64,000 nucleotides of DNA from Hydrogenophaga sp. PAMC20947 (GTDB lineage: Bacteria > Pseudomonadota > Gammaproteobacteria > Burkholderiales > Burkholderiaceae_C), in contig NZ_CP039252.1 in assembly GCF_004795855.1 (NCBI RefSeq), positions 248,001 through 312,000 of the forward strand, read 5' to 3'. The notes below the pieces were generated by a model. It saw only the letters and a list, made by a program, of their open reading frames with translations. It was not told where the DNA came from and ran no database searches. The position numbers and the translations under genes are program-made. This document shows, one piece after another, positions 10,432 to 17,944 of this stretch. Each line of letters begins with the position of its first letter. The first letter of the stretch is position 1.

Positions 10432-11733
10432 TCAAGTGACCGCGTGTTTCTGGTTGAATTCGGGGCGCTGCCATTCACCCGATTCGAGAACCTGGCGCAG
10501 GTGTTCGACAGCATTCCACACATCCTCAAAACCGATGTAGAGCGGCGTGAAGCCAAAACGCAGGATGTCCTTGTGCCGTTCTCCATCCCCGGCCCGGTAG
10601 TCACCCACGACGCCGCGCGCGATCAGGGCCTGCACGATGGCGTACGCACCCTCGTCTTTGGTGAGGCAGACCTGTGATCCGCGCTGGGCGTGGGTTTGAG
10701 GAGTGGCCAGGCCCAGTCCGTATCCGCTGCAGCGTTGTTCAACCAGCTGAATGAACAGATCGGTCAGCGCCAGCGACTTCTTGCGCAAGGCGTCCATGCC
10801 GCCCAGGGGCTCGGCAGCCAGCGTGGCATCCAGGCCGCAATCGAGCGCGGCCAGGCTGATCATGGGTTGCGTACCGCACATGTAGCGCGTGATGCCGGGC
10901 GCAGGCTGGTAGTCGGGCGTGAACGCGAATGGTGTGGCGTGGCCCCACCAGCCAGCCAGCGGTTGCCAGAAGCGGTTGGTGTGCAGGGGGTTGACCCACA
11001 CGAAGGCGGGTGCACCCGGTCCGCCATTGAGGTATTTGTAGCCGCAGCCCACCGCGAAATCGGCTTTGGCAGCGGTCAGTTTGACCGGCACGGCGCCTGC
11101 GCTGTGCGCGAGATCCCACACGGTGAGGATGCCCTCGGCGTGGGCGGCTGATGTCACGGCCGCCATGTCATGCATGGCGCCAGTGCGGTAGTTCACATGG
11201 GTGAGCATGAGCACCGCCACCTCTGCGGTGAGGGCCGCTGCGATGTCTTCGGGCTCCACCAGCATCAGCTCGTATCCGCGCTCCTTGCACAGGGCCTCGG
11301 CGATGTAGAGATCGGTGGGGAAGTTGCTGCGCTCACTGACGATGCGCTTGCGCCGTGGGGCGTCTTCCGCTGCCATGTTGAGCGCAGCGGAAAGCACCTT
11401 GAACAGGTTGATCGATGTGCTGTCGGTGGCCACCACTTCGCCAGCATTTGCACCGATCAGGCGTGCAATTTTGTCGCCCACTTTTTGTGGCATCTGAAAC
11501 CAGCCGGCCTTGTTCCAGCTCTGGATCAGGTCGGTACCCCACTCACGGGCGACCACATCGGCCACGCGTGCGGGGGTGGCTTTGGGCATCACGCCCAGCG
11601 AGTTGCCATCCAGGTAGATCACGCCGGAGGGCAGCGAAAAAAAGTCGCGCAGGCTGCTCAGCGGGTCTTGCTGGTCAAACGATTGGCAGTGGGCCAGGGT
11701 GACAGGGGTGTTGTTGTGGGTTGTGGTGGTCAT
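10432..11733 (-). CDS. kynU: Kynureninase
   Basis: A 433-residue PLP enzyme (fold type I) that cleaves L-kynurenine to anthranilate and alanine. The PLP lysine is K233 in GCGYKYLNGGPGAP, and the cofactor-binding WDLAHSAG and HVNYRTGAMHDM segments are present. The start ATG overlaps the kynB stop as ATGA, indicating translational coupling. With KynA and KynB it completes tryptophan to anthranilate. Length is slightly above the usual ~416 residues. Confidence 0.96.
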   Translation of the reverse strand: MTTTTHNNTPVTLAHCQSFDQQDPLSSLRDFFSLPSGVIYLDGNSLGVMPKATPARVADVVAREWGTDLIQSWNKAGWFQMPQKVGDKIARLIGANAGEVVATDSTSINLFKVLSAALNMAAEDAPRRKRIVSERSNFPTDLYIAEALCKERGYELMLVEPEDIAAALTAEVAVLMLTHVNYRTGAMHDMAAVTSAAHAEGILTVWDLAHSAGAVPVKLTAAKADFAVGCGYKYLNGGPGAPAFVWVNPLHTNRFWQPLAGWWGHATPFAFTPDYQPAPGITRYMCGTQPMISLAALDCGLDATLAAEPLGGMDALRKKSLALTDLFIQLVEQRCSGYGLGLATPQTHAQRGSQVCLTKDEGAYAIVQALIARGVVGDYRAGDGERHKDILRFGFTPLYIGFEDVWNAVEHLRQVLESGEWQRPEFNQKHAVT

Positions 11734-12476
11734 GGCAGTGTCCTCAAGATGGCGCGCACGGGAGAAGCGTCGGCGGTGGTGAGTTTCAGGGGCAGGGCGA
11801 TGAGCTCGTAGTCGCCCTCGGGCACGTCGTCGAGCAACAGGTTTTCCAGCACACGCAGGCCTCGTTCGCGAATCACCTGGTGGCTCAGCAAGGCCTTGCT
11901 GTCGGCGGGATCGATGCTGGCGCTGTCGATGCCGATGAGCTTGACGCCGAGGTCGGCCAGGCGCGTGACGGTCTCGGGCGCGAAAGCCGGGAGTTGCGTG
12001 TCAAATGCGTCCAGCGGCATGTGTTCGTAGACACGCACCAGAACCCGCTCGGGGATTGTCCCAGGCCCCCGCGCTCCGCCGCTTCGCGGGTCGCTGCCCC
12101 CCAAGGGGGTTGATCCACCTTGGGAGCGGCCCTGCGGCTGATCGCCAGGCCCCTGCGCTCCGCTGCTTTGGGGGTCGCTCAGTGCGTGTTCGATGTGGTG
12201 CCACTGCACCAGCGGTCCGCAGCCGATGGCGTGGATGACACGGCAGGGGCCGATGAAGGCCTCCAGGTCGACGTCGCCGATGGCTTTGCCGGTGGGGTCG
12301 TAGTGCAAGGGCGCGTCGGCGTGTGCGCCCACATGGGGCGACAAGGTGATGGCGCTGACGTTGACCGGGCACCCGGGGCCGATGTTGGCGACCCAGGTTT
12401 GTGCATAGGCCGTGTCGCCCGGAAAGACCGGTGACTGCGCGTTGACAGAGGGGGATATGTCCCAGATTTTTGGCAT
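11730..12476 (-). CDS. kynB: Kynurenine formamidase with a repeat-encoded 40-residue insertion
   Basis: A 248-residue cyclase-fold enzyme that hydrolyses N-formylkynurenine. The metal-binding motif HVGAHADAPLHY is at residues 48-59, and the C terminus (VLDD-like DDVPEGDYELIALPLK) is well conserved. I start at ATG 12476, where homology begins (MPKIWDIS). The family is usually ~210-220 residues; here residues 100-139 are extra, rich in G, S, P and Q, and are encoded by two copies of the dispersed repeat kept in frame. The insert lies between QWHHIEHAL and the strand PERVLVRVYEHMP. Whether the enzyme is active needs testing; the catalytic histidines are upstream of the insert. Confidence 0.92.
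   Translation of the reverse strand: MPKIWDISPSVNAQSPVFPGDTAYAQTWVANIGPGCPVNVSAITLSPHVGAHADAPLHYDPTGKAIGDVDLEAFIGPCRVIHAIGCGPLVQWHHIEHALSDPQSSGAQGPGDQPQGRSQGGSTPLGGSDPRSGGARGPGTIPERVLVRVYEHMPLDAFDTQLPAFAPETVTRLADLGVKLIGIDSASIDPADSKALLSHQVIRERGLRVLENLLLDDVPEGDYELIALPLKLTTADASPVRAILRTLP
12060..12179 (-). repeat. Dispersed repeat, copy D (double unit inside kynB)
   Basis: On the minus strand the unit AGCGACCC-C-AAGC-GCGGAGCGC-GGGGCCTGG occurs twice (about 12143-12179 and 12062-12097), separated by a CAACCCCCTTGGGGGG palindrome. The same elements occur in intergenic copies A-C. Here the 120 bases are a multiple of three and contain no stop in the kynB frame, adding residues 100-139 to KynB. Confidence 0.75.
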
Positions 12477-12559
12477 CTGGGGAAGGTAGCACCGGCAAAA
12501 ACCCGTGGTGTCGGTTAATTCCAACAAAGGGCCAAAATCCCGACGCGGTGGTTCACTGT

Positions 12560-12597
12560 GCCTGAAGCGGCGAGCAATTGCTCGGGTGCCTTCAGGC
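12560..12597. promoter_or_regulatory. Nested inverted repeat between histidine kinase and kynB
   Basis: Outer arms GCCTGAAG (12560-12567) and CTTCAGGC (12590-12597) enclose a perfect 14-base palindrome CGAGCAATTGCTCG (12571-12584). It spans the stop codon of the upstream kinase gene (12592) and lies about 84-120 bases before the kynB start. It could be a terminator for the kinase, though no T-run follows, or an operator for a kyn regulator. No kynR-like gene is adjacent. Confidence 0.5.
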
Positions 12598-14700
12598 GTT
12601 GGCCGGGACCAGCGCCTCGATGGCGGCGCAAAACTCATCCACTGCGATGGCCTTGAGGATGAGTTTGTGCACGCCTGCACTGGCCGCCTCTGTGCTCAGC
12701 TTCTCATCGATGAAGCCCGACGTGATGACACAAAGCAAGTCGGGCCGGATCAGAAGCGCTTCGCGAGCGAGATCCAGTCCAGACATGCCCGGCATGTTGT
12801 AGTCGGTGAGCATCAGGTCGATCCCCGCTGGGTCGTTTCGGATCGCACTCAGCGCCGACTGCTGATCGAGGAAGGCACTCACCCGGTAGCCACGGCGCTC
12901 CAGCAAACGTTTGATGAGCAAGATCAGTGAATCATCGTCATCGACATAGACGATGTGGGGTCCGGGCTTGACGGCGCTGCCGGCCGCGTCGGGAGGTGTG
13001 GTCGGGGAGGACGTGGCCGGATTTTTCGGTTGTGTTGTGGGCGTTTCCAGGGGTTGATCCACTGGGCTTGGGCTCGCCGGCAGGTAGAGCGCGAACTGGG
13101 TTCCGGCACCCGGTTGACTCTCGACCAAAACCAGGCCCTTATGCCCTTGGGCAATGCCGTGGACCACGGCGAGACCCAGCCCAGTTCCCTCACCCACGGG
13201 TTTGGTTGTGAAGAAGGGTTCAAAAATTCGGCCCAGCGTGGCCTCATCCATGCCGGGGCCGTCGTCAGCCACCGTCAGGCGCACAAGGCCATCCGGGTGC
13301 TGTTGGACGAGAGCCCGCAGCGCAGGGTGTTTCGCCAGTGCGTGTTCGTCTGGCGCGGTTGCGTCAAGTCCGATGCGAATTTGCCCAGATTGACCTCCCA
13401 TGGCCTGCATGGCATTGGTCGCCAGGTTGATGATGACTTGTTGAAGCTGCGAGGTGTCGCCCAGCACTTCCGGCGTGCCATCGAGACCATTCACCTCAAT
13501 CGCCACACGGGCCGGCAGCATGGCGCGGAGCATGCGCGCCGTATCGTCAACGATCGGCGACAGGCTGGTCCGTTTGTAGTCGCTGTTCTGGCGCCGGCTG
13601 AAAGAAAGAATCTGTCGCACGAGATCGCGCGCCCGGGTGGCGGCTTTGTCGATCTCGTTCAGGCTTTGAAGCGCTGGGGATGCCGGGTTGAGATCCTGGC
13701 GCGCCAGGCTCACGTTGCCCAGAATCGCCGCGATGATGTTGTTGAAGTCGTGCGCGATGCCGCCAGCCAGCGTGCCAATGGCCTCCATCTTTTGCGATTC
13801 CCGAATGTGGGTTTCCCGTTCGATATCGGCTTGCTCGGCTTGCTTGCGCGCGGTGATATCGAACGCGATACCCCGGTATCCGATGGTCACGCCTTGATTG
13901 TCTTGCAGGGGAATCCGGGAAATTTGCAGCCAGAGCGTCGATCCGGACTTTGTCACCACACGGTGCTCAAGCCCATGAATGGCGCCGTCCTGTTGCAGGT
14001 GGCTTTCAAGCCAGGCATTCACTTTCTCAAGTTCGCCTGGTGGCATGAACTCCGCCGGGGTGCGCCCCAGCATTTCTTTCGCGGGGTAGCCGAGCAGTTG
14101 TTCAGCACGTTCCGAGACAAAGGTGTACCTGAAGCGGGTGTCGATATCCAGGATGTGTCCCCCTGCAGCTTCGGTTGCACTTCGGTAGCGAACCTCGCCC
14201 TCCTGCAGCGCCGCCTCAGCGCGTTTTCGCAGGCTGATGTCGCGCATCAGGCCAATGAAATGGGTCACGTTGCCTTGGTCATCACGCAGGGGAGAGATCG
14301 ACAGATCGTTCCAGTAGGTGCTACCGTCTTTCCGGTAGTTGAAGATCTGCCCTGAAAAGGCAAGCCGCTGGTGCAAGGCCTGACGCATTTCGTGGACTGT
14401 ATTCACATCGGTCAGCGGGCCCTGCAGCAGGGCGCAGGTGCGGCCCATGATCTCGGGCAGGCCGTAGCCTGTGATGGACTCAAATGCGGGGTTGGCCAGC
14501 AGGATTCGTTGGGCTGCGTCTGTGATGACGACACCCTCGGACACCGCCTCGAAAGCCAGTGCTTTGATGCGGGTGGCTTTGTCGTCGCGTGGGCGCTGAA
14601 GCAACTCGCCTTGCATGGTGACTTGTCCACCATCGTGACTGGCGCCCAGGGGCTCGCCATGGTCGGCTGGCAGTGGCGGGTCAGAAGGGTTGAATGGCAC
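12592..14700 (-). CDS. PAS-domain hybrid histidine kinase
   Basis: A 702-residue soluble sensor kinase with no membrane segment. Two PAS domains (about residues 45-165 and 165-295) carry PAC ends such as FIGLMRDISLRKRAEA. The dimerisation helix has GGIAHDFNNIIAAI with the phospho-acceptor histidine. The ATPase domain shows NLATNAMQAM, DDGPGMDEAT and GEGTGLGLAVVHG. A C-terminal receiver (about 585-700) has VYVDDDDS and LTDYNMPG. This class of HisKA_4-like/AHDFNN kinases often regulates chemotaxis-like or metabolic outputs through its own receiver. The start codon is GTG at 14700; ATG 14616 is an alternative. No separate response regulator is adjacent. Confidence 0.9.
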   Translation of the reverse strand: MPFNPSDPPLPADHGEPLGASHDGGQVTMQGELLQRPRDDKATRIKALAFEAVSEGVVITDAAQRILLANPAFESITGYGLPEIMGRTCALLQGPLTDVNTVHEMRQALHQRLAFSGQIFNYRKDGSTYWNDLSISPLRDDQGNVTHFIGLMRDISLRKRAEAALQEGEVRYRSATEAAGGHILDIDTRFRYTFVSERAEQLLGYPAKEMLGRTPAEFMPPGELEKVNAWLESHLQQDGAIHGLEHRVVTKSGSTLWLQISRIPLQDNQGVTIGYRGIAFDITARKQAEQADIERETHIRESQKMEAIGTLAGGIAHDFNNIIAAILGNVSLARQDLNPASPALQSLNEIDKAATRARDLVRQILSFSRRQNSDYKRTSLSPIVDDTARMLRAMLPARVAIEVNGLDGTPEVLGDTSQLQQVIINLATNAMQAMGGQSGQIRIGLDATAPDEHALAKHPALRALVQQHPDGLVRLTVADDGPGMDEATLGRIFEPFFTTKPVGEGTGLGLAVVHGIAQGHKGLVLVESQPGAGTQFALYLPASPSPVDQPLETPTTQPKNPATSSPTTPPDAAGSAVKPGPHIVYVDDDDSLILLIKRLLERRGYRVSAFLDQQSALSAIRNDPAGIDLMLTDYNMPGMSGLDLAREALLIRPDLLCVITSGFIDEKLSTEAASAGVHKLILKAIAVDEFCAAIEALVPANA

Positions 14701-14851
14701 GTGAGGACGTTGGGTTTCTGGGGTCAGCTGCCTTGCATGTTATCGGTTTTGCTCAAACTGTGGGCGATGCCGTGGCGTCGCTCAACCATGCAGTTGTCAA
14801 CCGTGCCACCGGGTGCCTGCTCAACCCGGTCGGCGATCTCGCGTGTGCCGT

Positions 14852-15163
14852 TCAGTCCAAGATCGGCACCAGCCCTTGCCGCTTGCGGGCCCGTTGGCAA
14901 GCCTCGCTGCCGGCCTCAAATTCCCGGCAAGGCGACGGCCGCCATTCGTAGATGCCACAGGCCACATGCACGCCCAACTGGCCTGTCAGCGCCGCGCAGC
15001 GCGGTGGACTGTGGTCGGTGCCGCGCATGCGGGCCGTATGGCGGGTGACCTCCACAGCGAGACCATCGGGCACGCTGCCGCCCTCGGCCTGTGTTTCCAT
15101 TACCGAAAAATCGACTCGGAAACTGGCGCAGCACGCGCCGCAGGTGGTGCATGGGTTGCTCAT
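14852..15163 (-). CDS. YkgJ family cysteine-cluster protein
   Basis: A 103-residue protein starting with a CxxCxxCC cluster (CTTCGACC, residues 5-12) and ending with the second cysteine set CGIYEWRPSPCREF and EAC. This pattern defines the YkgJ/UPF0153 family of putative zinc- or iron-binding proteins; no function is proven. Its ATG overlaps the stop of the upstream methyltransferase as ATGA, so the two are co-translated. Confidence 0.88.
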   Translation of the reverse strand: MSNPCTTCGACCASFRVDFSVMETQAEGGSVPDGLAVEVTRHTARMRGTDHSPPRCAALTGQLGVHVACGIYEWRPSPCREFEAGSEACQRARKRQGLVPILD

Positions 15164-16098
15164 GTGCGCGCGTTGCGTGGCGGCAAGTCGGGCAACCCGT
15201 AAGTCAACACCTTGAGTGATCGTTCGGGATCGACATCAGCGAAAGCGGGGGGGTTCTCGATCCGTTGCTCGAAGCCCAGTTCGGGCGCGACTTCGGCCAT
15301 CAGTTTTCTCAGGAACCCTTCACCCAGTTCAGGTGCATTGAGGCACAACATGGCCTTGCCGCCGGGGCGCAGCAAATCGGGCAAGCGGTGCATCAGTTTG
15401 GCGTAGTCTTTGGTGGCAACGAAGCTGCCTTTCTGAAAACTCGGCGGGTCCACGATCACCAGGTGGTAGGGTCCGCTGCGGTTGATCCTGCCCCAGGTCT
15501 TGAAGATGTCGTGGGCCAGAAAACTGGCGCCGGCCTGCAGGCCATTGAGTGCGTGGTTGAGCTGACCCAGGCCCATGGCGCCCGCGCTCATGTCCACGTT
15601 GACCACGTGCTGGGCGCCGCCCTGCAGCGCGGCGATCGAGAAAGCGCAGGTGTAGGCAAAGAGGTTGAGTACCTTGGCTCCCTCGGTGTGTTCGCGCACC
15701 CATTGGCGTCCGTTGGCCATGTCGAGAAACAGCCCGTGGTTCTGACCTTTGAGCAGGTGCACACGGTAGCGCGCACCGTGCTCGGTCACGTCGTGGGGCT
15801 CGGGTACATTGCCCGCCATGAGCCGGGTTTCCACATGCCCGGTAGCCCGGCATTGGTAGACCCAGTTGAGCGAAATTCCTGCCGGCGCGATGGCTGCCCA
15901 GCGGGAGGCCAGGGTCTCGTGCACCAGCGCGAGTTCAGGTTCGCCCATGGGTTGAAAGCTGGTGAGCAACCAGACGGGCCCAAACCAGTCGAGTGCCCAT
16001 TGTTCACACCCCGGGTGCAGGCCACCACGGCCATGAAAAATGCGTTGTGCATCAGAGGGCATTGCCATCTGGGCGATGGCGGTCAACAAGGCTTGCAT
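15160..16098 (-). CDS. RlmI-like class I SAM-dependent rRNA methyltransferase
   Basis: A 312-residue methyltransferase. The SAM motif VLNLFAYTCAFSIAAL and the catalytic DPPSFQKGSF are those of the RlmI/RlmK-type m5C/m7G rRNA methyltransferase group. It lacks the N-terminal PUA domain of E. coli RlmI, so the exact target is uncertain. An in-frame GTG at 16170 would extend it, but that extension overlaps a VOC-protein tail ending at 16115, so ATG 16098 is preferred. It overlaps ykgJ by four bases. Confidence 0.8.
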   Translation of the reverse strand: MQALLTAIAQMAMPSDAQRIFHGRGGLHPGCEQWALDWFGPVWLLTSFQPMGEPELALVHETLASRWAAIAPAGISLNWVYQCRATGHVETRLMAGNVPEPHDVTEHGARYRVHLLKGQNHGLFLDMANGRQWVREHTEGAKVLNLFAYTCAFSIAALQGGAQHVVNVDMSAGAMGLGQLNHALNGLQAGASFLAHDIFKTWGRINRSGPYHLVIVDPPSFQKGSFVATKDYAKLMHRLPDLLRPGGKAMLCLNAPELGEGFLRKLMAEVAPELGFEQRIENPPAFADVDPERSLKVLTYGLPDLPPRNART

Positions 16099-16114
16099 GC
16101 GGTGTGGGGAGCGA

Positions 16115-16243
16115 TCAGATGGGGTTGTGGCAAACGGCTTCGGCGTGGTTGCCGTCAGGGTCGATGACACAGGCGCCGCAGGAGTGAGGGTGGTCGATGG
16201 CGCGAAGGCCGGGAGGTCTGTCGCTCAGCCAGGTGTCAATCAC
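16115..16243 (-). pseudogene. VOC (glyoxalase/dioxygenase superfamily) C-terminal remnant
   Basis: The minus strand encodes about 42 residues ending in CVIDPDGNHAEAVCHNPI and a stop. VOC proteins typically end with a GAFVxDPDGxNIEAVCH segment, so this is the last quarter of such a protein; the preceding PPGLRAIDHPHSCGA also fits. Nothing upstream continues the fold, and an in-frame stop lies about 27 bases above the GTG at 16243. It is therefore a truncated gene, not a small intact one. It overlaps the possible GTG start of the methyltransferase. Confidence 0.6.
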
Positions 16244-16278
16244 GGGTGGCCGTTCTGTGGGGGTGCAAAGTCATGTGA

Positions 16279-16827
16279 TCAAGCACGGAGGACTGTTTGT
16301 GCGCGCTGTTTGATTCGCCGCAGCAGCCGTTTCCGAATCAGGCCACTCACGGGCCTGATCAAGTACCAACAGGGGGTAAAGTTGCGTCGGCTGGCTTTGT
16401 CAGGGCACCCCACACGGGTGGTGGTGCTCAGTTTGACCTCACTGTTGGCAAGGGGTTCGGTCACAAAGTTGAGGAGCAGCTTCGGTGTGCCTTGCAAAGC
16501 GTCGAAATCGGTGGCGTTGCTCACACGGCGCAGGCCATGGCTGAGCTGCCAGAAACGGCCGGCCAGACCAAACGCCATTTCTGTCTTTCCAATGCGGCCC
16601 AGTTCGGTAAAGTCTTCAAAGCCAAAAGGGCGGGAGGGCAGCTGTTGCTGCCTTCTCACCAGGCTCAAGCCCCGCGCTGGAAATTCGCGCAGGGCAATGA
16701 AGCCGTTGACCAAAGGGTCGGTTTCGCGCACCACCGCTCGCGCGGCGTCCAGCAGTGCCCCAGGTGCGGCCCGAACCACTGTGCTGTGGTGCTCTTCAAA
16801 CTGGTACTCAGGCAAGTACCGGTTCAT
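16279..16827 (-). CDS. Conserved hypothetical protein
   Basis: A 182-residue protein from ATG 16827 (MNRYLPEYQF); an ATG at 16836 and a TTG at 16851 are further options. It has no signal peptide, membrane helix or catalytic motif I can name. The C terminus (CWYLIRPVSGLIRKRLLRRIKQRA) is basic and amphipathic, and the body reads like a helix-grip/START-type small-molecule binding fold, but that is a guess. It lies downstream of argF and in the same direction. Confidence 0.6.
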   Translation of the reverse strand: MNRYLPEYQFEEHHSTVVRAAPGALLDAARAVVRETDPLVNGFIALREFPARGLSLVRRQQQLPSRPFGFEDFTELGRIGKTEMAFGLAGRFWQLSHGLRRVSNATDFDALQGTPKLLLNFVTEPLANSEVKLSTTTRVGCPDKASRRNFTPCWYLIRPVSGLIRKRLLRRIKQRAQTVLRA

Positions 16828-16852
16828 GAGCACCATAGAGGGAAGGCTCAAC

Positions 16853-17050
16853 CCAACTGCCCCAGCAAAAGGTACTCCATGAGTGCCTTTTGCGCATGCA
16901 TGCGGTTTTGGCTTTGGCCGCTTCGCTCAACTTTGCTGTGCAAAGTGGGCCTGCGCCGAAACAGGATGCCCGCTTCGCGGTGGGTCGCCTGGCATTTCAT
17001 GCCAACTGCCCCAGCAAAAGGTACTCCATGAGTGCCTTTTGCGCATGCAT
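16853..17050. repeat. Direct repeat of the argF 3' end (49 bp, two copies)
   Basis: Bases 16853-16901 and 17002-17050 are identical over 49 bases, 149 bases apart. The second copy encodes the last residues of ArgF (NRMHAQKALMEYLLLGQL). The first is a detached copy in the same orientation. The ~100 bases between hold a small hairpin (CTTTGC-TGT-GCAAAG, 16931-16945). The arrangement resembles either a tandem duplication or a small element that recreated a gene 3' end on insertion. Confidence 0.9.
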
Positions 17051-17944
17051 CCTGTTTTCTGCTTCGTCCCACACCACGCTTTGTGGTCCGTCGATCACTT
17101 CAGCGGTCACTTCTTCACCGCGGTGGGCGGGCAGGCAGTGCATGAACAGCGCCTCATTTTTGGCCGATGCCATCATGGCTTCGTCCACACACCATTTCGC
17201 AAAGGCCGTGCGGCGCACCTCGTTTTCAGCCTCGTAGCCCATGCTGGTCCACACATCGGTGGTGACCAGATCGGCGCCCTGGCAAGCCTCGCGCGGGTCC
17301 TTGAAGACTTTGTAGCAATCGCGGTTGGAAATGCCGGCGAGTACCGGGTCGACCTCGTAGCCACTGGGGGTACTCACGTGCACCGTGAAGCCCAGCATTT
17401 CTGCAGCCTGCAGCCAGGTGTTGGCCATGTTGTTGCCATCGCCCACCCAGGCCACGACTTTGCCCTTGATCGCATCCAGCGGCAGCCCGCTGGCGGCCGG
17501 GCGGTACTCGGTGAGGGTGAAGAGGTCGGTGAGGATCTGGCAGGGGTGGAACTCGTTGGTGAGGCCGTTGATCACGGGCACACGGGAGTGCGCAGCAAAG
17601 CGCTCCAGCTTGCTTTGTTCATAGGTGCGGATCATCACCAGATCGACCATGCGGCTGATTACCTTGGCGCTGTCTTCGATCGGCTCGGAGCGGCCCAGCT
17701 GGCTGTCGCCGGTGGTGAGGTGCACCACCGAGCCACCCAGCTGGTACATGCCGGCTTCAAAGCTCACGCGGGTGCGCGTGCTGGCTTTCTCGAAAATCAA
17801 CGCCAGCGTGCGGTCGGGGTCGGCAAATGGCTGGTGCTTCTCAAAGGCCTTGAACTTCTGCTTGATGAAGGCGGCGCGCTGGAACAGGTAGCCGTATTCA
17901 GCGGCGTTCAGGTCCTTGAACTGCAGGTAATGTTTGAGTTTCAT
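16997..17944 (-). CDS. argF: Ornithine carbamoyltransferase
   Basis: A 315-residue anabolic enzyme that joins ornithine and carbamoyl phosphate to make citrulline in arginine synthesis. The carbamoyl-phosphate motif STRTR is at residues 55-59 within FEKASTRTRVSFE, and the ornithine-binding HCLPAHRGEEV is near the C terminus. Start ATG overlaps the argD stop (ATGA). Its final 49 bases are duplicated downstream. Confidence 0.97.
   Translation of the reverse strand: MKLKHYLQFKDLNAAEYGYLFQRAAFIKQKFKAFEKHQPFADPDRTLALIFEKASTRTRVSFEAGMYQLGGSVVHLTTGDSQLGRSEPIEDSAKVISRMVDLVMIRTYEQSKLERFAAHSRVPVINGLTNEFHPCQILTDLFTLTEYRPAASGLPLDAIKGKVVAWVGDGNNMANTWLQAAEMLGFTVHVSTPSGYEVDPVLAGISNRDCYKVFKDPREACQGADLVTTDVWTSMGYEAENEVRRTAFAKWCVDEAMMASAKNEALFMHCLPAHRGEEVTAEVIDGPQSVVWDEAENRMHAQKALMEYLLLGQLA

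Noticed and set aside
14701..14851. Stop-free minus-strand stretch after the YkgJ gene (LNGTREIADRVEQAP)
   Set aside because: Only ~44 codons, no start codon with a ribosome site, and no family match; consistent with chance in GC-rich DNA.
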